Under the pieces are notes generated by a model. That model made no database searches, was not told the DNA's origin, and saw only the letters and a list, made by a program, of their open reading frames with translations. A DNA stretch of 64,000 bases, from contig NZ_CP060495.1 of NCBI RefSeq assembly GCF_014334095.1, positions 1,511,001 to 1,575,000 on the forward strand, written 5' to 3'. Source of the DNA: Novosphingopyxis iocasae (lineage in GTDB: Bacteria; Pseudomonadota; Alphaproteobacteria; Sphingomonadales; Sphingomonadaceae). The position numbers were made by a program, and so were the translations under genes. This document shows, one piece after another, positions 35,232-45,012 of this stretch. The number at the start of each line of letters is the position of its first letter. The first letter of the stretch is position 1.

Positions 35232-36387
35232 TCATTTCAGAAGCACGCGCCCTGACTGCCCGGTCCACCGTGAATATGTCCTGAAGGTCGCGCGGCTCGG
35301 CAATGTCTGCTTCGTCAAGCACCCGCTCGACCAGCGCGGCGATATCCAGAAACCCGATGCGCTCTTCCAGGAAGGCTGCGACTGCGATCTCGTTGGCCGC
35401 GTTCAGCGTTGCGGGCGCCGTCCCCCCACGCCGGAGCGCCGCGCGGGCAAGCCGGAGCGCGGGAAAGCGCTTTTCATCCGGCGCTTCGAAATCGAGCCGC
35501 CCGATCGCGGCCAGATCGAGCGGACCGCAGCCGGTTTCGATCCGGCGCGGCCAAGCCAGCGCGCTGGCGATCGGCACCTTCATGTCCGTCGGCCCCATCT
35601 GCGCCAGCGTAGAGCAGTCCTTATACTCGACCATCGAGTGGACGACCGATTGCGGGTGGACCAGAATGTCGATCCGCTCCTCGCCCACCGGAAAGAGATG
35701 ATAGGCTTCGATCAGCTCGAGCCCCTTGTTCATCATCGTCGCGCTGTCGACCGAGATTTTTGCGCCCATCGACCAGTTGGGATGGGCCACCGCTTGCGCC
35801 GGCGTCATGCCGCGCATTTCGTCCAGGCTTTTCGTGCGGAACGGCCCGCCGCTGGCGGTCAGGATCAGGCGGCGCACCTCTTCGATGCGCCCGCCCGCGA
35901 GGCACTGGAACAGCGCATTATGCTCCGAATCGACCGGCAGCAGCGTCGCGCCGCTGCGCTCCACTGCGGCCATCATCAGCGCGCCTGCCGACACCAGCGA
36001 TTCCTTGTTGGCGAGCGCGACCGTGCGGCCCTTTTCGATCGCCGCCATCACCGGCTCCAGCCCGGCACAGCCGACGATCGCGGCCATCGTCCAGTCCGGA
36101 TCGAGATCGGCCGCATCGACCAGCGCCTGAGTGCCCGCGGCCACCCCGATATTGGTATCGCTCAGCGCGTCCTTCAGCGCGCCGAAGCAATCCTCATCGC
36201 CGATCACGACGAAGCGCGCCTCGAACTCGCGCGCCAGCTTCGCGAGCCCCTCGACATCGCGATGCGCCGTCAGCGCCTGCACGTCATAGGCATCGCGGTC
36301 ACGCCGGACGAGGTCCAGCGTCGAGGTACCGACCGAACCGGTCGCCCCGAAAATGCTGATCGTCCGCTTGTTCACATCATCCACCAT
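35206..36387 (-). CDS. dxr: 1-deoxy-D-xylulose 5-phosphate reductoisomerase
   Basis: First committed step of the MEP isoprenoid pathway. I use the ATG at 36387 (393 residues); a TTG two codons earlier is also in frame. The NADPH loop is ISIFGATGSVGTSTLDLV. The metal/substrate blocks LPVDSEHNALFQCL, TASGGPFRT and SVDSATMMNKGLELIEA are intact, and IDILVHPQSVVHSMV marks the mobile flap region. The start overlaps the cdsA stop by 16 bases, so the genes are coupled. Its product leads to undecaprenyl phosphate made via uppS, just upstream. Confidence 0.97.
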   Translation of the reverse strand: MVDDVNKRTISIFGATGSVGTSTLDLVRRDRDAYDVQALTAHRDVEGLAKLAREFEARFVVIGDEDCFGALKDALSDTNIGVAAGTQALVDAADLDPDWTMAAIVGCAGLEPVMAAIEKGRTVALANKESLVSAGALMMAAVERSGATLLPVDSEHNALFQCLAGGRIEEVRRLILTASGGPFRTKSLDEMRGMTPAQAVAHPNWSMGAKISVDSATMMNKGLELIEAYHLFPVGEERIDILVHPQSVVHSMVEYKDCSTLAQMGPTDMKVPIASALAWPRRIETGCGPLDLAAIGRLDFEAPDEKRFPALRLARAALRRGGTAPATLNAANEIAVAAFLEERIGFLDIAALVERVLDEADIAEPRDLQDIFTVDRAVRARASEMIGEFARGD

Positions 36388-37165
36388 AGCCAAAGCAATG
36401 CCACGAGCGGGGCCACCGGCACCAGCCCGTCGAGCCGGTCCATCACCCCGCCATGGCCGGGCAGCAGATCGCCGCTGTCCTTCACCCCTGCCCGGCGCTT
36501 CAGGAAGCTTTCGAAGAAATCACCGGCCTGTGCCACAACGGAAAGCAGGCCGCTCGCCAGCGCCAGCTCCAGCGGTAGCCGACCGAAATAGTGAAAGAGC
36601 AGCCCCGCGCCGATCGCCGCCAGAACGCCGCCGATGCCGCCGGACCAGGTTTTTTTCGGGCTGATTGCGGGCCATATCTTGGGTCCGCCAAGCGACTTGC
36701 CGACGAAGAAAGCGCCGATGTCCGTCGCCCAGACGAGCGAGAGCGCCCACATCGCGATCTCATGCCCGAAATCGAGCTCTCTCAGGAACACCAGCGCCAC
36801 GGCTGGCAGGCCCGCGTAAAAGATGCCGAGGGCCAGGCGGATCGATTGCGCCCCGATGGCGAGCGCGCCTGCCATGCCGGCGAAGACAAGGATCACGATG
36901 ATCGACGGCCCCGGAAACGGTGCCTGCGGTGCCAGCAGGATCAATGGCACGGTAATGGCGGCCTGCGCAAGACGGCGCTTATAGCCCTCCTTCACCAGGT
37001 CCGACCATTCGCCCATCATCAGGATGGAGCCGAGCGACACCAGCGCCCAGAAATACAGCCAGCCCAGCCAGATATCGCCCAGTGCCAGCGCAATCAGCGC
37101 AATGCCGACGGTGATCCGCCGGGTCAGTTCGCGCTGGAAGCGCGGACGGATATGGGCGGCCAGGC

Positions 37166-37169
<4 letters not shown>
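36372..37169 (-). CDS. cdsA: phosphatidate cytidylyltransferase
   Basis: Makes CDP-diacylglycerol from phosphatidate and CTP in the inner membrane. It has 265 residues from ATG at 37169, which overlaps the uppS stop (ATGA). About eight helices are followed by the family signature: SPKKTWSGGIGGVLAAIGAG, then SVVAQAGDFFESFLKRRAGVK and DSGDLLPGHGGVMDRLDG in series. Product feeds pssA elsewhere in the window. Start chosen because the longer frame is inside uppS. Confidence 0.95.
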
Positions 37170-37903
<734 letters not shown>

Positions 37904-37932
37904 TGGCTTCGCCCGGCTACCCCCTCCAGCGC

Positions 37933-38490
37933 TTACTGGGTCAGGATTTCCTTTTCCTTGTGCTCGGCGGCGGCATCGGCCTCGGCGATGTGATCGTCGG
38001 TCATTTTCTGAACCTCGGTCTCGAGACGCTTGGCGTCGTCCTCGCCGATTTCTTTCTTGTTCTCGTCCGCCTTGATCATGTCCATGCCATCGCGGCGCAC
38101 ATTGCGGATCGCGATACGCGCCTTTTCGGCATAGCTGCTGGCGAGCTTGGCCAGTTCCTTGCGGCGCTCCTCCGTCAGATCCGGGATCGGCAGGCGGATG
38201 GTGGTGCCGTCGTTGATCGGGTTGAGGCCAAGCCCGGCGGAGCGGATCGCCTTTTCCACCGGGGTCACGTTCGACTTGTCCCACACCTGCACCGAAAGCA
38301 TGCGCGGCTCGGGCACCGAAACGGTGGCCACCTGATTGAGCGGCATGTTGGAGCCGTAGACTTCCACGGTCACCGGATCGAGGAGCGCGGTATTGGCACG
38401 GCCCGTGCGCAGGCCAGCGAGATCGCCTTTGAGCGATTCGACCGCCCCATTCATGCGCCGCTCGAGATCGGCCTTGTCATATTGCGCCAT
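37933..38490 (-). CDS. frr: ribosome recycling factor
   Basis: Splits post-termination ribosomes with EF-G. It has 185 residues, starting [20 protein letters not shown], with [23 protein letters not shown] split around residues 25-47, [24 protein letters not shown] and a C-terminal KLETEVQKM-like [18 protein letters not shown]. Its ATG shares one base with the pyrH stop. Normal length. Confidence 0.98.
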   Translation of the reverse strand: MAQYDKADLERRMNGAVESLKGDLAGLRTGRANTALLDPVTVEVYGSNMPLNQVATVSVPEPRMLSVQVWDKSNVTPVEKAIRSAGLGLNPINDGTTIRLPIPDLTEERRKELAKLASSYAEKARIAIRNVRRDGMDMIKADENKKEIGEDDAKRLETEVQKMTDDHIAEADAAAEHKEKEILTQ

Positions 38491-39212
38491 CAGTTGGTCT
38501 CCTTGCTTCTGACGATCGTCGCCGTCCCCTCGCCCGCCAGTACTTTGGCGAGATTTCCGCGTTCGCGGATCGAGAACACAACGATCGGAATGTCGTTATC
38601 GCGGCACAGCGCGACGGCGCTGGCGTCCATAACCTTCAGGTTATCGCTCAGCACCTGATCGTAACCCACGGATTCGAAACGCACCGCATCGGGATTTTTC
38701 TTGGGATCGTCATTGTAGACGCCGTCGACGCTGGTGCCCTTGAACAGCGCGTCGCACTTCATCTCGGCCGCGCGCAGAGCCGCCCCGCTATCGGTGGTGA
38801 AATAAGGGCTGCCGACGCCCGCGGCAAAGATCACGATGCGGCCCTTTTCCAGATGGCGCAGCGCGCGGCGGCGGATCACCGGCTCACACACCTGGTCCAT
38901 CTCGATGGCGGACTGCACGCGCGTGCCCACGCCCAGCTGCTCCAGCGCGTTCTGCATGGCGAGCGCGTTCATCACCGTTGCCAGCATGCCCATATAATCG
39001 GCCTGCGCGCGGTCCATGCCCTTGGCGGCGCCTGCCATGCCGCGAAAGATATTGCCGCCGCCGATGACGAGGCAGATCTCACTGCCATTGTCCTTGGCGG
39101 CCTTCACCTCCTTGGCAATGGCGGCAACGGTTTCGGGATCGATGCCGAACTGCCCGTCCCCCATCAATGCTTCGCCCGACAATTTCAGCAGGATGCGGTT
39201 GAAGCCGCCCAT
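38490..39212 (-). CDS. pyrH: UMP kinase
   Basis: Phosphorylates UMP to UDP; hexameric and regulated by GTP/UTP in many bacteria. It has 240 residues from ATG at 39212 (GAGGGG upstream). Motifs are [48 protein letters not shown] and [20 protein letters not shown], with [19 protein letters not shown] typical of the family. The longer frame upstream lies in the spacer. It follows tsf after a hairpin. Confidence 0.98.
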   Translation of the reverse strand: MGGFNRILLKLSGEALMGDGQFGIDPETVAAIAKEVKAAKDNGSEICLVIGGGNIFRGMAGAAKGMDRAQADYMGMLATVMNALAMQNALEQLGVGTRVQSAIEMDQVCEPVIRRRALRHLEKGRIVIFAAGVGSPYFTTDSGAALRAAEMKCDALFKGTSVDGVYNDDPKKNPDAVRFESVGYDQVLSDNLKVMDASAVALCRDNDIPIVVFSIRERGNLAKVLAGEGTATIVRSKETN

Positions 39213-39280
39213 GAGATCCCCTCGTGTTACGCGTTCCGCAGCGGCGCCGCGCCAATGACGCGCCCCTACCCCGGACATGA

Positions 39281-39314
39281 TGAAGGCGCGCACCTTAGGG
39301 GGCACGCGCCTTCA
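39281..39314 (-). terminator. hairpin between tsf and pyrH
   Basis: A perfect ten-pair stem (39281-39290 with 39305-39314) around a 14-base loop, in the 160-base gap. No T-run follows, so it may attenuate or stabilise rather than stop transcription. Confidence 0.45.
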
Positions 39315-39372
39315 GGCCAAGTGGCCGCGGTGGAAAATTCACCGCTTGATTGTATGCGATCGATTCGCCCGA

Positions 39373-40296
39373 TCAGTTGCCTACCGCGGCAGCTACTTCG
39401 GCGGCGAAATCGCTCTCTTCCTTCTCGATGCCTTCACCGAGCTGGAAGCGGACATAGTCGGTCAGCGTGATCGGCTTGCCGGCTTCCTTGCCGGCCTGCG
39501 CGACAACATCCGCGATCGCGGTCTTGTTGTCGATCACGAACACCTGGCTCAGAAGCGCGTTTTCCTTCGCGAACTTCTTCATCGAGCCTTCGACCATCTT
39601 TTCCACGATGTCGGCGGGCTTGCCGCTCTCGGCAGCCTTTTCGCGCGCGATCTGCGCTTCGCGGTCCATCGTGTCCTTGTCGAGGCCTTCTGCATTCAGC
39701 GCCAGCGGGAAAGCCGCGGCGATGTGCATGGCAAGCTGCTTGCCGAGCGGCTCCAGCACGTCTTCGCCGGCTTCGCTTTCCAGCGCCACGAGCACGCCGA
39801 TCTTGCCGAGGTTCGGCGCAGCGGCGTTATGCACGTAGGAAACCACCGCCCCCTTCTCGACCGAAATGGTCTGAACGCGGCGCAGCGTCTGGTTTTCGCC
39901 GATGGTGGCGATGTTGTCGGTCAGCTTCTCGGACAGCGTGCCGCCGCCGGGATAGCCTTCGTCCTTCAGCGCATCGACGTCGTTCGCGCCCTTCTTCAGC
40001 GCGATCTCGGTGGCGTTACGCACGAATTCCTGGAACTTGTCGTTCTTGGCGACGAAGTCGGTTTCGCTGTTCACTTCCAGAGCGGTGCCCTTGGTGCCTT
40101 CGGTGGCGACGCCAACGAGGCCCTCGGCCGCGGTGCGGCTGGACTTCTTCTGCGCGGCGGCAAGACCCTGCGTGCGCAGCCAGTCGACCGCCGCTTCGAC
40201 GTCACCGTCGGTCTGGGCGAGCGCCTTCTTGCAATCCATCATGCCCGCGCCCGAACGGTCGCGCAGCTCTTTAACGGTGGCGGCGGTAATGGCCAT
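39373..40296 (-). CDS. tsf: translation elongation factor Ts
   Basis: Nucleotide-exchange factor for EF-Tu. It has 307 residues from ATG at 40296 (AAGGA about ten bases upstream; an earlier ATG seven codons back is less likely). The N-terminal UBA part is [19 protein letters not shown], followed by [13 protein letters not shown], and the C-terminus is [21 protein letters not shown]. Length is normal. Lies 150 bases after rpsB, separated by a strong hairpin. Confidence 0.98.
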   Translation of the reverse strand: MAITAATVKELRDRSGAGMMDCKKALAQTDGDVEAAVDWLRTQGLAAAQKKSSRTAAEGLVGVATEGTKGTALEVNSETDFVAKNDKFQEFVRNATEIALKKGANDVDALKDEGYPGGGTLSEKLTDNIATIGENQTLRRVQTISVEKGAVVSYVHNAAAPNLGKIGVLVALESEAGEDVLEPLGKQLAMHIAAAFPLALNAEGLDKDTMDREAQIAREKAAESGKPADIVEKMVEGSMKKFAKENALLSQVFVIDNKTAIADVVAQAGKEAGKPITLTDYVRFQLGEGIEKEESDFAAEVAAAVGN

Positions 40297-40334
40297 GGCT
40301 GTTACATCCTTCTTCATCTGTCGATACGGAAAAT

Positions 40335-40374
40335 GGCGCGCGGGGGAGATCCAAGGATCGTCACCCCGCGCGCC
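40335..40374 (-). terminator. attenuator-like hairpin between rpsB and tsf
   Basis: An 11-pair perfect GC stem (40335-40345 with 40364-40374) with an inner GATCC/GGATC stem, followed on the minus strand by ATTTTCC. It probably lowers tsf transcription relative to rpsB; E. coli has a terminator in the same gap. Confidence 0.65.
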
Positions 40375-40446
40375 CTGTTAGGCGGTTATCTGGTCATTCG
40401 TGCGACGGTTTGAAAGGGCCGCACGAACGATGCCGTTACGTTCGGC

Positions 40447-41412
40447 TCAACCTTCGCTCTTGGGCGCGTTTTCCAGCACCTTGGCCGCTTCCTCGGCGGA
40501 TTCCGCCTTGGGCTCGGTCTCGGTGGCCGGATGCTCGGCGGAAGGCTTCTCGCCTTCGGGCACGGCAGAAGGAGCGGGCGCAGCCTGCTGGGCGTTGCCT
40601 TCGTTCTTCTTGGCCAGCGCCTCGATCTTCTGGGCAGCTTCCTCGGCGGCATAACGCTCGGCAGCGGTCGCGGGCTCTGCCGGCGGCTCGGCCATAGCGC
40701 CGAAGTCCTGGCCGGACGTTTCCATCTGGCCCTGCTTGCCGCCCTGGGCGGCCTGAGCGATCGCTTCGCAATACAGCCGGATGGCGCGCGCGGCGTCATC
40801 GTTCGCCGGAACCGGGAAGGCGATGTTCGAGGGATCGACATTGGTGTCGAGGATCGCGACCACCGGAATGCCGAGCACATTGGCTTCCTTGATGGCGAGC
40901 TCTTCCTTGTTCGCGTCGATCACGAACATGACATCGGGAATGCCGTTCATGTCGCGGATGCCGCCGAGCGAAAGCTCCAGCTTGTCACGCTCACGCGTGC
41001 GCTGCAGGACTTCCTTCTTGGTAAGGCCCGAGGTGTCGCCCGAAAGCTGCTCTTCCAGGGTCTTCAGGCGCTTGATGGAACCGGACACGGTCTTCCAGTT
41101 GGTGAGCATGCCGCCCAGCCAGCGATGGTTGACGAAATGCTGGTTGCAGGCGCGCGCGGTGTCGGCGATCGGCTGCTGCGCCTGGCGCTTGGTGCCGACG
41201 AACAGAATCTTGCCGCCTGCGGCAACGGTCTGCTGCACAAAAGCGAGCGCACGCGCGAACAGCGGCACGGTCTGCGACAGGTCGATGATGTGAACACCGT
41301 TGCGGTCGCCGAAGATATACGGCTTCATCCGCGGATTCCAGCGGTGGGTCTGGTGGCCGAAATGCGCGCCGGCCTCAATCAATTGCTGTAGCGTGACGAC
41401 AGGGGTCGCCAT
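40447..41412 (-). CDS. rpsB: 30S ribosomal protein S2 with long acidic C-terminal tail
   Basis: Small-subunit protein S2. The core (about residues 1-225) is standard: [41 protein letters not shown] and [13 protein letters not shown], with [12 protein letters not shown]. After about residue 230 there is an 80-90 residue tail of Ala, Glu, Pro and Lys, so the total is 321 against about 240 in E. coli. Tails of this kind occur in alphaproteobacteria. A likely promoter is 140-170 bases upstream. The gene leads the rpsB-tsf-pyrH-frr chain. Confidence 0.97.
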   Translation of the reverse strand: MATPVVTLQQLIEAGAHFGHQTHRWNPRMKPYIFGDRNGVHIIDLSQTVPLFARALAFVQQTVAAGGKILFVGTKRQAQQPIADTARACNQHFVNHRWLGGMLTNWKTVSGSIKRLKTLEEQLSGDTSGLTKKEVLQRTRERDKLELSLGGIRDMNGIPDVMFVIDANKEELAIKEANVLGIPVVAILDTNVDPSNIAFPVPANDDAARAIRLYCEAIAQAAQGGKQGQMETSGQDFGAMAEPPAEPATAAERYAAEEAAQKIEALAKKNEGNAQQAAPAPSAVPEGEKPSAEHPATETEPKAESAEEAAKVLENAPKSEG

Positions 41413-41555
41413 AATCTTTCTCCTTACCGGTTATACCTCTGGGCCGCTGAAGAACCGACGATCCCGCCTGAAAGGCCGGGGCCGGCACCGGATATGGTGC
41501 GTCCCATGTGGAATGGTGCGGGCCGTTATCGGGCCACTGCCGTCTTGGCAAGCGC

Positions 41556-41583
41556 TAAATATGGAACAAAATAGAAACTTCAA
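41556..41583 (-). promoter_or_regulatory. sigma70-type promoter for rpsB
   Basis: On the minus strand, TTGAAG (41583-41578) and TATTTA (41561-41556) are separated by 16 bases in an AT-rich patch, about 145 bases before the rpsB start. Prediction only. Confidence 0.4.
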
Positions 41584-41690
41584 GCTTGACGGCGCGGAAC
41601 GTTTGCGGAACATTGCCGAAATCGTCGGTAAATCGTTGGTTAAGTTCGACGAGCCGTAAGTTGGACCGGAACCAACAGCCGTTCCACATA

Positions 41691-41699
41691 TTATCCACA
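41691..41699 (+). promoter_or_regulatory. single consensus DnaA box
   Basis: TTATCCACA, matching the high-affinity DnaA box exactly, in the spacer between rpsB and a small membrane ORF. One box alone does not make an origin; it may be chance or a DnaA-regulated promoter element. Confidence 0.35.
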
Positions 41700-41737
41700 G
41701 GTCTGTAACACAGCAGACACGTTTGAAAGATACGGAA

Positions 41738-41959
41738 ATGGTCTCGACAATCGCTGCCGCCCTGTTCCTCACCGCCATTTCACTGGCCGTCTGGACAATT
41801 GCTCACACGTTGCGCACCCATGCTGGTCAGATTGCCGCGCTCTACGGCAAGCAGTCCAGTGTTCCGGCTCTTTCGATGAAGGCACGGCGCGTCAACGACG
41901 TGCGTCGGCCAGTAAAGGTTACCCCGCTTCGCCCGGCTTCGCATCGCGCCGCCGCATAG
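41738..41959 (+). CDS. small single-pass membrane protein, unknown function
   Basis: A 73-residue ORF from ATG at 41738 (a TTG five codons earlier is also in frame). The N-terminal helix is VSTIAAALFLTAISLAVWTI, followed by a basic tail (SMKARRVNDVRRPVK) of about 30 residues. Its last 41 bases overlap the 3' end of the convergent pssA. The hydrophobic helix and positive-inside tail make it look real, but I do not recognise a family. Confidence 0.55.
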   Translation: MVSTIAAALFLTAISLAVWTIAHTLRTHAGQIAALYGKQSSVPALSMKARRVNDVRRPVKVTPLRPASHRAAA

Positions 41960-42692
41960 CTTTTTTGTAGCTGAGATACGCTAGCGGAACGAGCGCCAGA
42001 TATACGACGCAGATTACACTCAAAGTGATGAAGGGCGCGCCGATCAGCGCGGCTACCAAAAGCACGAACACTGCAATTGCCTCGAACCGGATGCTCCGGC
42101 GCAAGCGCAGCGAGCCCCAGCTGAATGTCGGCAAACTCGATACCATGAGCGCGGCTGAAGCAAGTAGCCAAGGCCCGGTAACAACCCAGCTTCTGGATTC
42201 TTCAACGCCAAAAGCCAGCCAGATAAAGATCGGCAAGAGCGCCAATCCCGCACCGGCGGGTGCCGGCACACCGGTCAAAAACCCCATCTCCTTGCGCGGA
42301 TGGGCTTCCATATCGATCCGCGCATTAAAGCGTGCGAGGCGCAAGGCGCAGGAAACCGCATAGAACAGCGCAATTGTCCAGCCGAATTTCGGCATATATT
42401 GGAGCGACCACAAATAGGTGATGAGTGCAGGGCTGACCCCGAAAGCGATATTGTCCGAAAGCGAATCGAGCTCGGCACCGAATTTGCTCTGCCCATTCAG
42501 AAGCCGCGCGATGCGGCCATCCATCCCGTCCAGAATACCGGCGACGATAATAGCGCCCACCGCCATGTCCCAGCGCTCCGAGATGGCGAACCAGACGCCG
42601 GACAGACCGGTGCAGAGCGCCAGCGCCGTTACCGCGTTGGGAACGAGCGCCCGCAGCGGAATGGCATTCGTAAAGGCCGTACCTTTGACCAT
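41919..42692 (-). CDS. pssA: CDP-diacylglycerol-serine O-phosphatidyltransferase
   Basis: Makes phosphatidylserine from CDP-diacylglycerol and serine in the inner membrane. The 257-residue product has the CDP-alcohol phosphotransferase motif DGMDGRIARLLNG followed by GAELDSLSD (D-G-x2-A-R-x8-G-x3-D-x3-D, complete) near residues 55-80, and about eight helices. It lies 39 bases downstream of psd, giving a two-gene route to phosphatidylethanolamine. Substrate lipid comes from cdsA. Confidence 0.95.
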   Translation of the reverse strand: MVKGTAFTNAIPLRALVPNAVTALALCTGLSGVWFAISERWDMAVGAIIVAGILDGMDGRIARLLNGQSKFGAELDSLSDNIAFGVSPALITYLWSLQYMPKFGWTIALFYAVSCALRLARFNARIDMEAHPRKEMGFLTGVPAPAGAGLALLPIFIWLAFGVEESRSWVVTGPWLLASAALMVSSLPTFSWGSLRLRRSIRFEAIAVFVLLVAALIGAPFITLSVICVVYLALVPLAYLSYKKAMRRRDAKPGEAG

Positions 42693-42731
42693 GTCAGTTT
42701 GCCCCCCTGCCCCGTTCGGCGACCTGCCGAA

Positions 42732-43466
42732 TCACTGGGCGATGCCCTCGATCAACTTGTTCTGCCCCAGTTCGGCGATGACTGTTTCGCCCGCCACCGC
42801 GCGCTGCCCCTTTACGATGCGCGGCGTCGTGCCTGCGGGGAGATACACGTCGACCCGGCTCCCGAATCGGATCAGCCCGATGCGCTGGCCAGCCGCCAGC
42901 GTGTCGCCATCTTTGATATAGGTGACGATCCGCCGCGCCACGAGCCCGGCAATCTGCGTCATGCCGATCCGCGTGCCGTCAGCACGCTCGATCAGAACAT
43001 GCTGACGCTCATTCTCTTCGCTCGCCTTGTCGAGATCGGCGTTCACGAACTTGCCCGCGATATAGGCAACGCGCTTCACCGTCCCGCCGATCGGCGCGCG
43101 GTTCACATGAACGTCGAACACGCTCATAAAGATGGAGACGCGGATCATGGGCTCCTCGCCCAGCCCATCGGCCCCGCGCATTTCCGGCGGTGGCGGCACT
43201 TCGATGATCAGCGTCACCAGGCCATCGGCCGGGCTCGTCACCAGATGGTCGCCCTGCGCGGTTACGCGCACCGGATCGCGAAAAAAGGCGACCGTCCACA
43301 CCGTCACGCCTACCATCAGCCAGCCGAAGATGTCGGGCAGCAAGATGAAGAACAGCGCGGTAATGGCCGCGGCGATCAGACCGAACTTGCGGCCCTCGGG
43401 ATGGATCGGGGGGAAGGACCATTTGGCATCGCCATCGCCCCGGTTCGTCAACATACGGTCTTTCAT
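42732..43466 (-). CDS. psd: phosphatidylserine decarboxylase proenzyme
   Basis: Decarboxylates phosphatidylserine to phosphatidylethanolamine. It has 244 residues from ATG at 43466; ATGs at 43451 and 43511 are alternatives. Two helices (about 30-65) precede the soluble part with [29 protein letters not shown] and the self-cleavage site [11 protein letters not shown], where the Gly-Ser bond gives the pyruvoyl group. This small form is typical of alphaproteobacteria. The ribosome site is weak. Confidence 0.95.
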   Translation of the reverse strand: MKDRMLTNRGDGDAKWSFPPIHPEGRKFGLIAAAITALFFILLPDIFGWLMVGVTVWTVAFFRDPVRVTAQGDHLVTSPADGLVTLIIEVPPPPEMRGADGLGEEPMIRVSIFMSVFDVHVNRAPIGGTVKRVAYIAGKFVNADLDKASEENERQHVLIERADGTRIGMTQIAGLVARRIVTYIKDGDTLAAGQRIGLIRFGSRVDVYLPAGTTPRIVKGQRAVAGETVIAELGQNKLIEGIAQ

Positions 43467-43665
43467 CGATCGGGTTCTAAACGCCCCCCGCCAAGCCTGC
43501 AACCGCGTCATCGCCTTCCGCTACGTTAGCGCGCACGTCCCGATGGATCGTCCGCCCGCTCAAATGGTTGAAAATGGCGAGGCGCTTGCATAGAGCCCGC
43601 AGCAACCCGAAATCCAGCGCGTGAGCCCGGCTCGCACGCCCCATTCCAGCGGAAGATAGCAGCAC

Positions 43666-44889
43666 ATGGCGAAGATCAAGGTAAAGAACCCCGTCGTCGA
43701 ACTCGATGGCGACGAGATGACGCGGATCATCTGGGAATGGATCCGCGAAAAGCTGATCCTCCCCTATCTCGATATCGATCTGAAATATTACGACCTCTCC
43801 GTGCAGAAGCGCGACGAGACCAACGACCAGATCACGGTCGATGCCGCCAACGCCATCAAGGAGCATGGCGTGGGCGTGAAGTGCGCCACCATCACGCCGG
43901 ACGAAGCGCGCGTCGAGGAGTTCGACCTCAAGAAGATGTGGAAGAGCCCCAACGGCACCATCCGTAACATCCTGGGCGGCGTGGTCTTCCGCGAACCGAT
44001 CGTGATCGACAATGTGCCGCGCCTGGTGCCCGGCTGGACCGACCCGATCGTGATCGGCCGCCATGCCTTCGGAGACCAGTACCGCGCCACCGACATGCTG
44101 ATCCCCGGCCCGGGCAAGCTGCGCCTCGTCTATGAAGGCGAAGACGGCAGCGTGCAGGACGAAGAGGTGTTCCAGTTCCCGAGCTCGGGCGTCGCCATGG
44201 CGATGTACAATCTGGACGATTCGATCCGCGATTTCGCCCGCGCCAGCTTCAACTACGGTCTGCAGCGCGAATGGCCGGTGTATCTTTCCACCAAGAACAC
44301 CATCATGAAGAAATATGACGGCCGCTTCAAAGACCTGTTCCAGCAGGTGTTCGAGGAAGAGGGCTTCAAGGAGAAGTTCGACAAGCTCGGCATCGTCTAC
44401 GAACACCGCCTGATCGACGATATGGTCGCCAGCGCGCTGAAATGGTCCGGCAAGTTCGTCTGGGCCTGCAAGAACTATGACGGCGACGTGCAGTCCGACA
44501 CGCTGGCGCAGGGTTTCGGCTCGCTCGGCCTGATGACCTCGCTCCTCATGGCGCCCGACGGCAAGACCGTGGAATCGGAAGCCGCGCACGGCACCGTGAC
44601 CCGCCATTACCGCATGCATGAGCAGGGCAAGGCCACCTCGACCAACCCGATCGCGTCGATCTTCGCTTGGACGGGCGGCCTGCGCTATCGCGGCATCTTC
44701 GACGAGACGCCCGAGGTTTCGAAGTTCGCCGACACGCTGGAAGCCTGCTGCGTCGAAGCCGTGGAAAATGGCGAGATGACCAAGGACCTCGCCATCCTGA
44801 TCGGCCCAGACCAGAGCTGGATGACATCGGAGCAGTTCTTCGAAGCCGTCCGCAAGCGCCTGGAAGACAAGATGGGCAACTGGGCCTGA
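43666..44889 (+). CDS. icd: NADP-dependent isocitrate dehydrogenase (homodimeric type)
   Basis: Oxidises isocitrate to 2-oxoglutarate in the TCA cycle. The 407-residue product is of the eukaryote-like type II family: [22 protein letters not shown] at the start (in two pieces), [20 protein letters not shown] for substrate binding, YKGKFK-like [14 protein letters not shown], and [28 protein letters not shown] with the metal aspartates. It ends at a strong terminator hairpin. GGAAGAT lies just upstream as a ribosome site. Confidence 0.97.
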   Translation: MAKIKVKNPVVELDGDEMTRIIWEWIREKLILPYLDIDLKYYDLSVQKRDETNDQITVDAANAIKEHGVGVKCATITPDEARVEEFDLKKMWKSPNGTIRNILGGVVFREPIVIDNVPRLVPGWTDPIVIGRHAFGDQYRATDMLIPGPGKLRLVYEGEDGSVQDEEVFQFPSSGVAMAMYNLDDSIRDFARASFNYGLQREWPVYLSTKNTIMKKYDGRFKDLFQQVFEEEGFKEKFDKLGIVYEHRLIDDMVASALKWSGKFVWACKNYDGDVQSDTLAQGFGSLGLMTSLLMAPDGKTVESEAAHGTVTRHYRMHEQGKATSTNPIASIFAWTGGLRYRGIFDETPEVSKFADTLEACCVEAVENGEMTKDLAILIGPDQSWMTSEQFFEAVRKRLEDKMGNWA

Positions 44890-44923
44890 TCTCTCGCCCG
44901 CTGCCAGTTAAGCCATGATCATG

Positions 44924-44987
44924 GCCCCGAGCGCGTCGAAGGTCGCTTCTCTATCACGGAGACACCTTCCGGCACGCTCGGGGCTTT
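44924..44987 (+). terminator. intrinsic-type terminator after icd
   Basis: GCCCCGAGCG (44924-44933) pairs with CGCTCGGGGC (44975-44984), with an inner GAAGGT/ACCTTC stem (44938-44943 with 44964-44969). TTTCGAATTT follows. It lies between icd and the fusion gene. Confidence 0.75.
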
Positions 44988-45012
44988 CGAATTTCTGATA
45001 TAGGAACGCCCC

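Larger units (their letters stand above)
41413..41737. other. 325-base divergent spacer upstream of rpsB and the small membrane ORF
   Basis: No convincing gene lies here. The part next to rpsB is its leader (about 140 bases, GC-rich and able to fold). A likely promoter on the minus strand is at 41556-41583. A perfect consensus DnaA box TTATCCACA is at 41691-41699, a single copy without the cluster or AT-rich unwinding region of an origin. Confidence 0.5.

Noticed and set aside
37904-38284. Long N-terminal extension of uppS (372-residue frame)
   Set aside because: It is the shadow of frr in another frame; UppS homologues begin near the HVAIIMDGNG motif.
41640-41737. Replication origin
   Set aside because: Only one DnaA box, no box cluster and no AT-rich unwinding region or origin-type neighbours such as dnaA, dnaN or hemE.
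41431-41778. 115-residue minus-strand frame upstream of rpsB
   Set aside because: It covers the predicted rpsB promoter and leader, has no recognisable motif, and overlaps the more plausible small membrane ORF.
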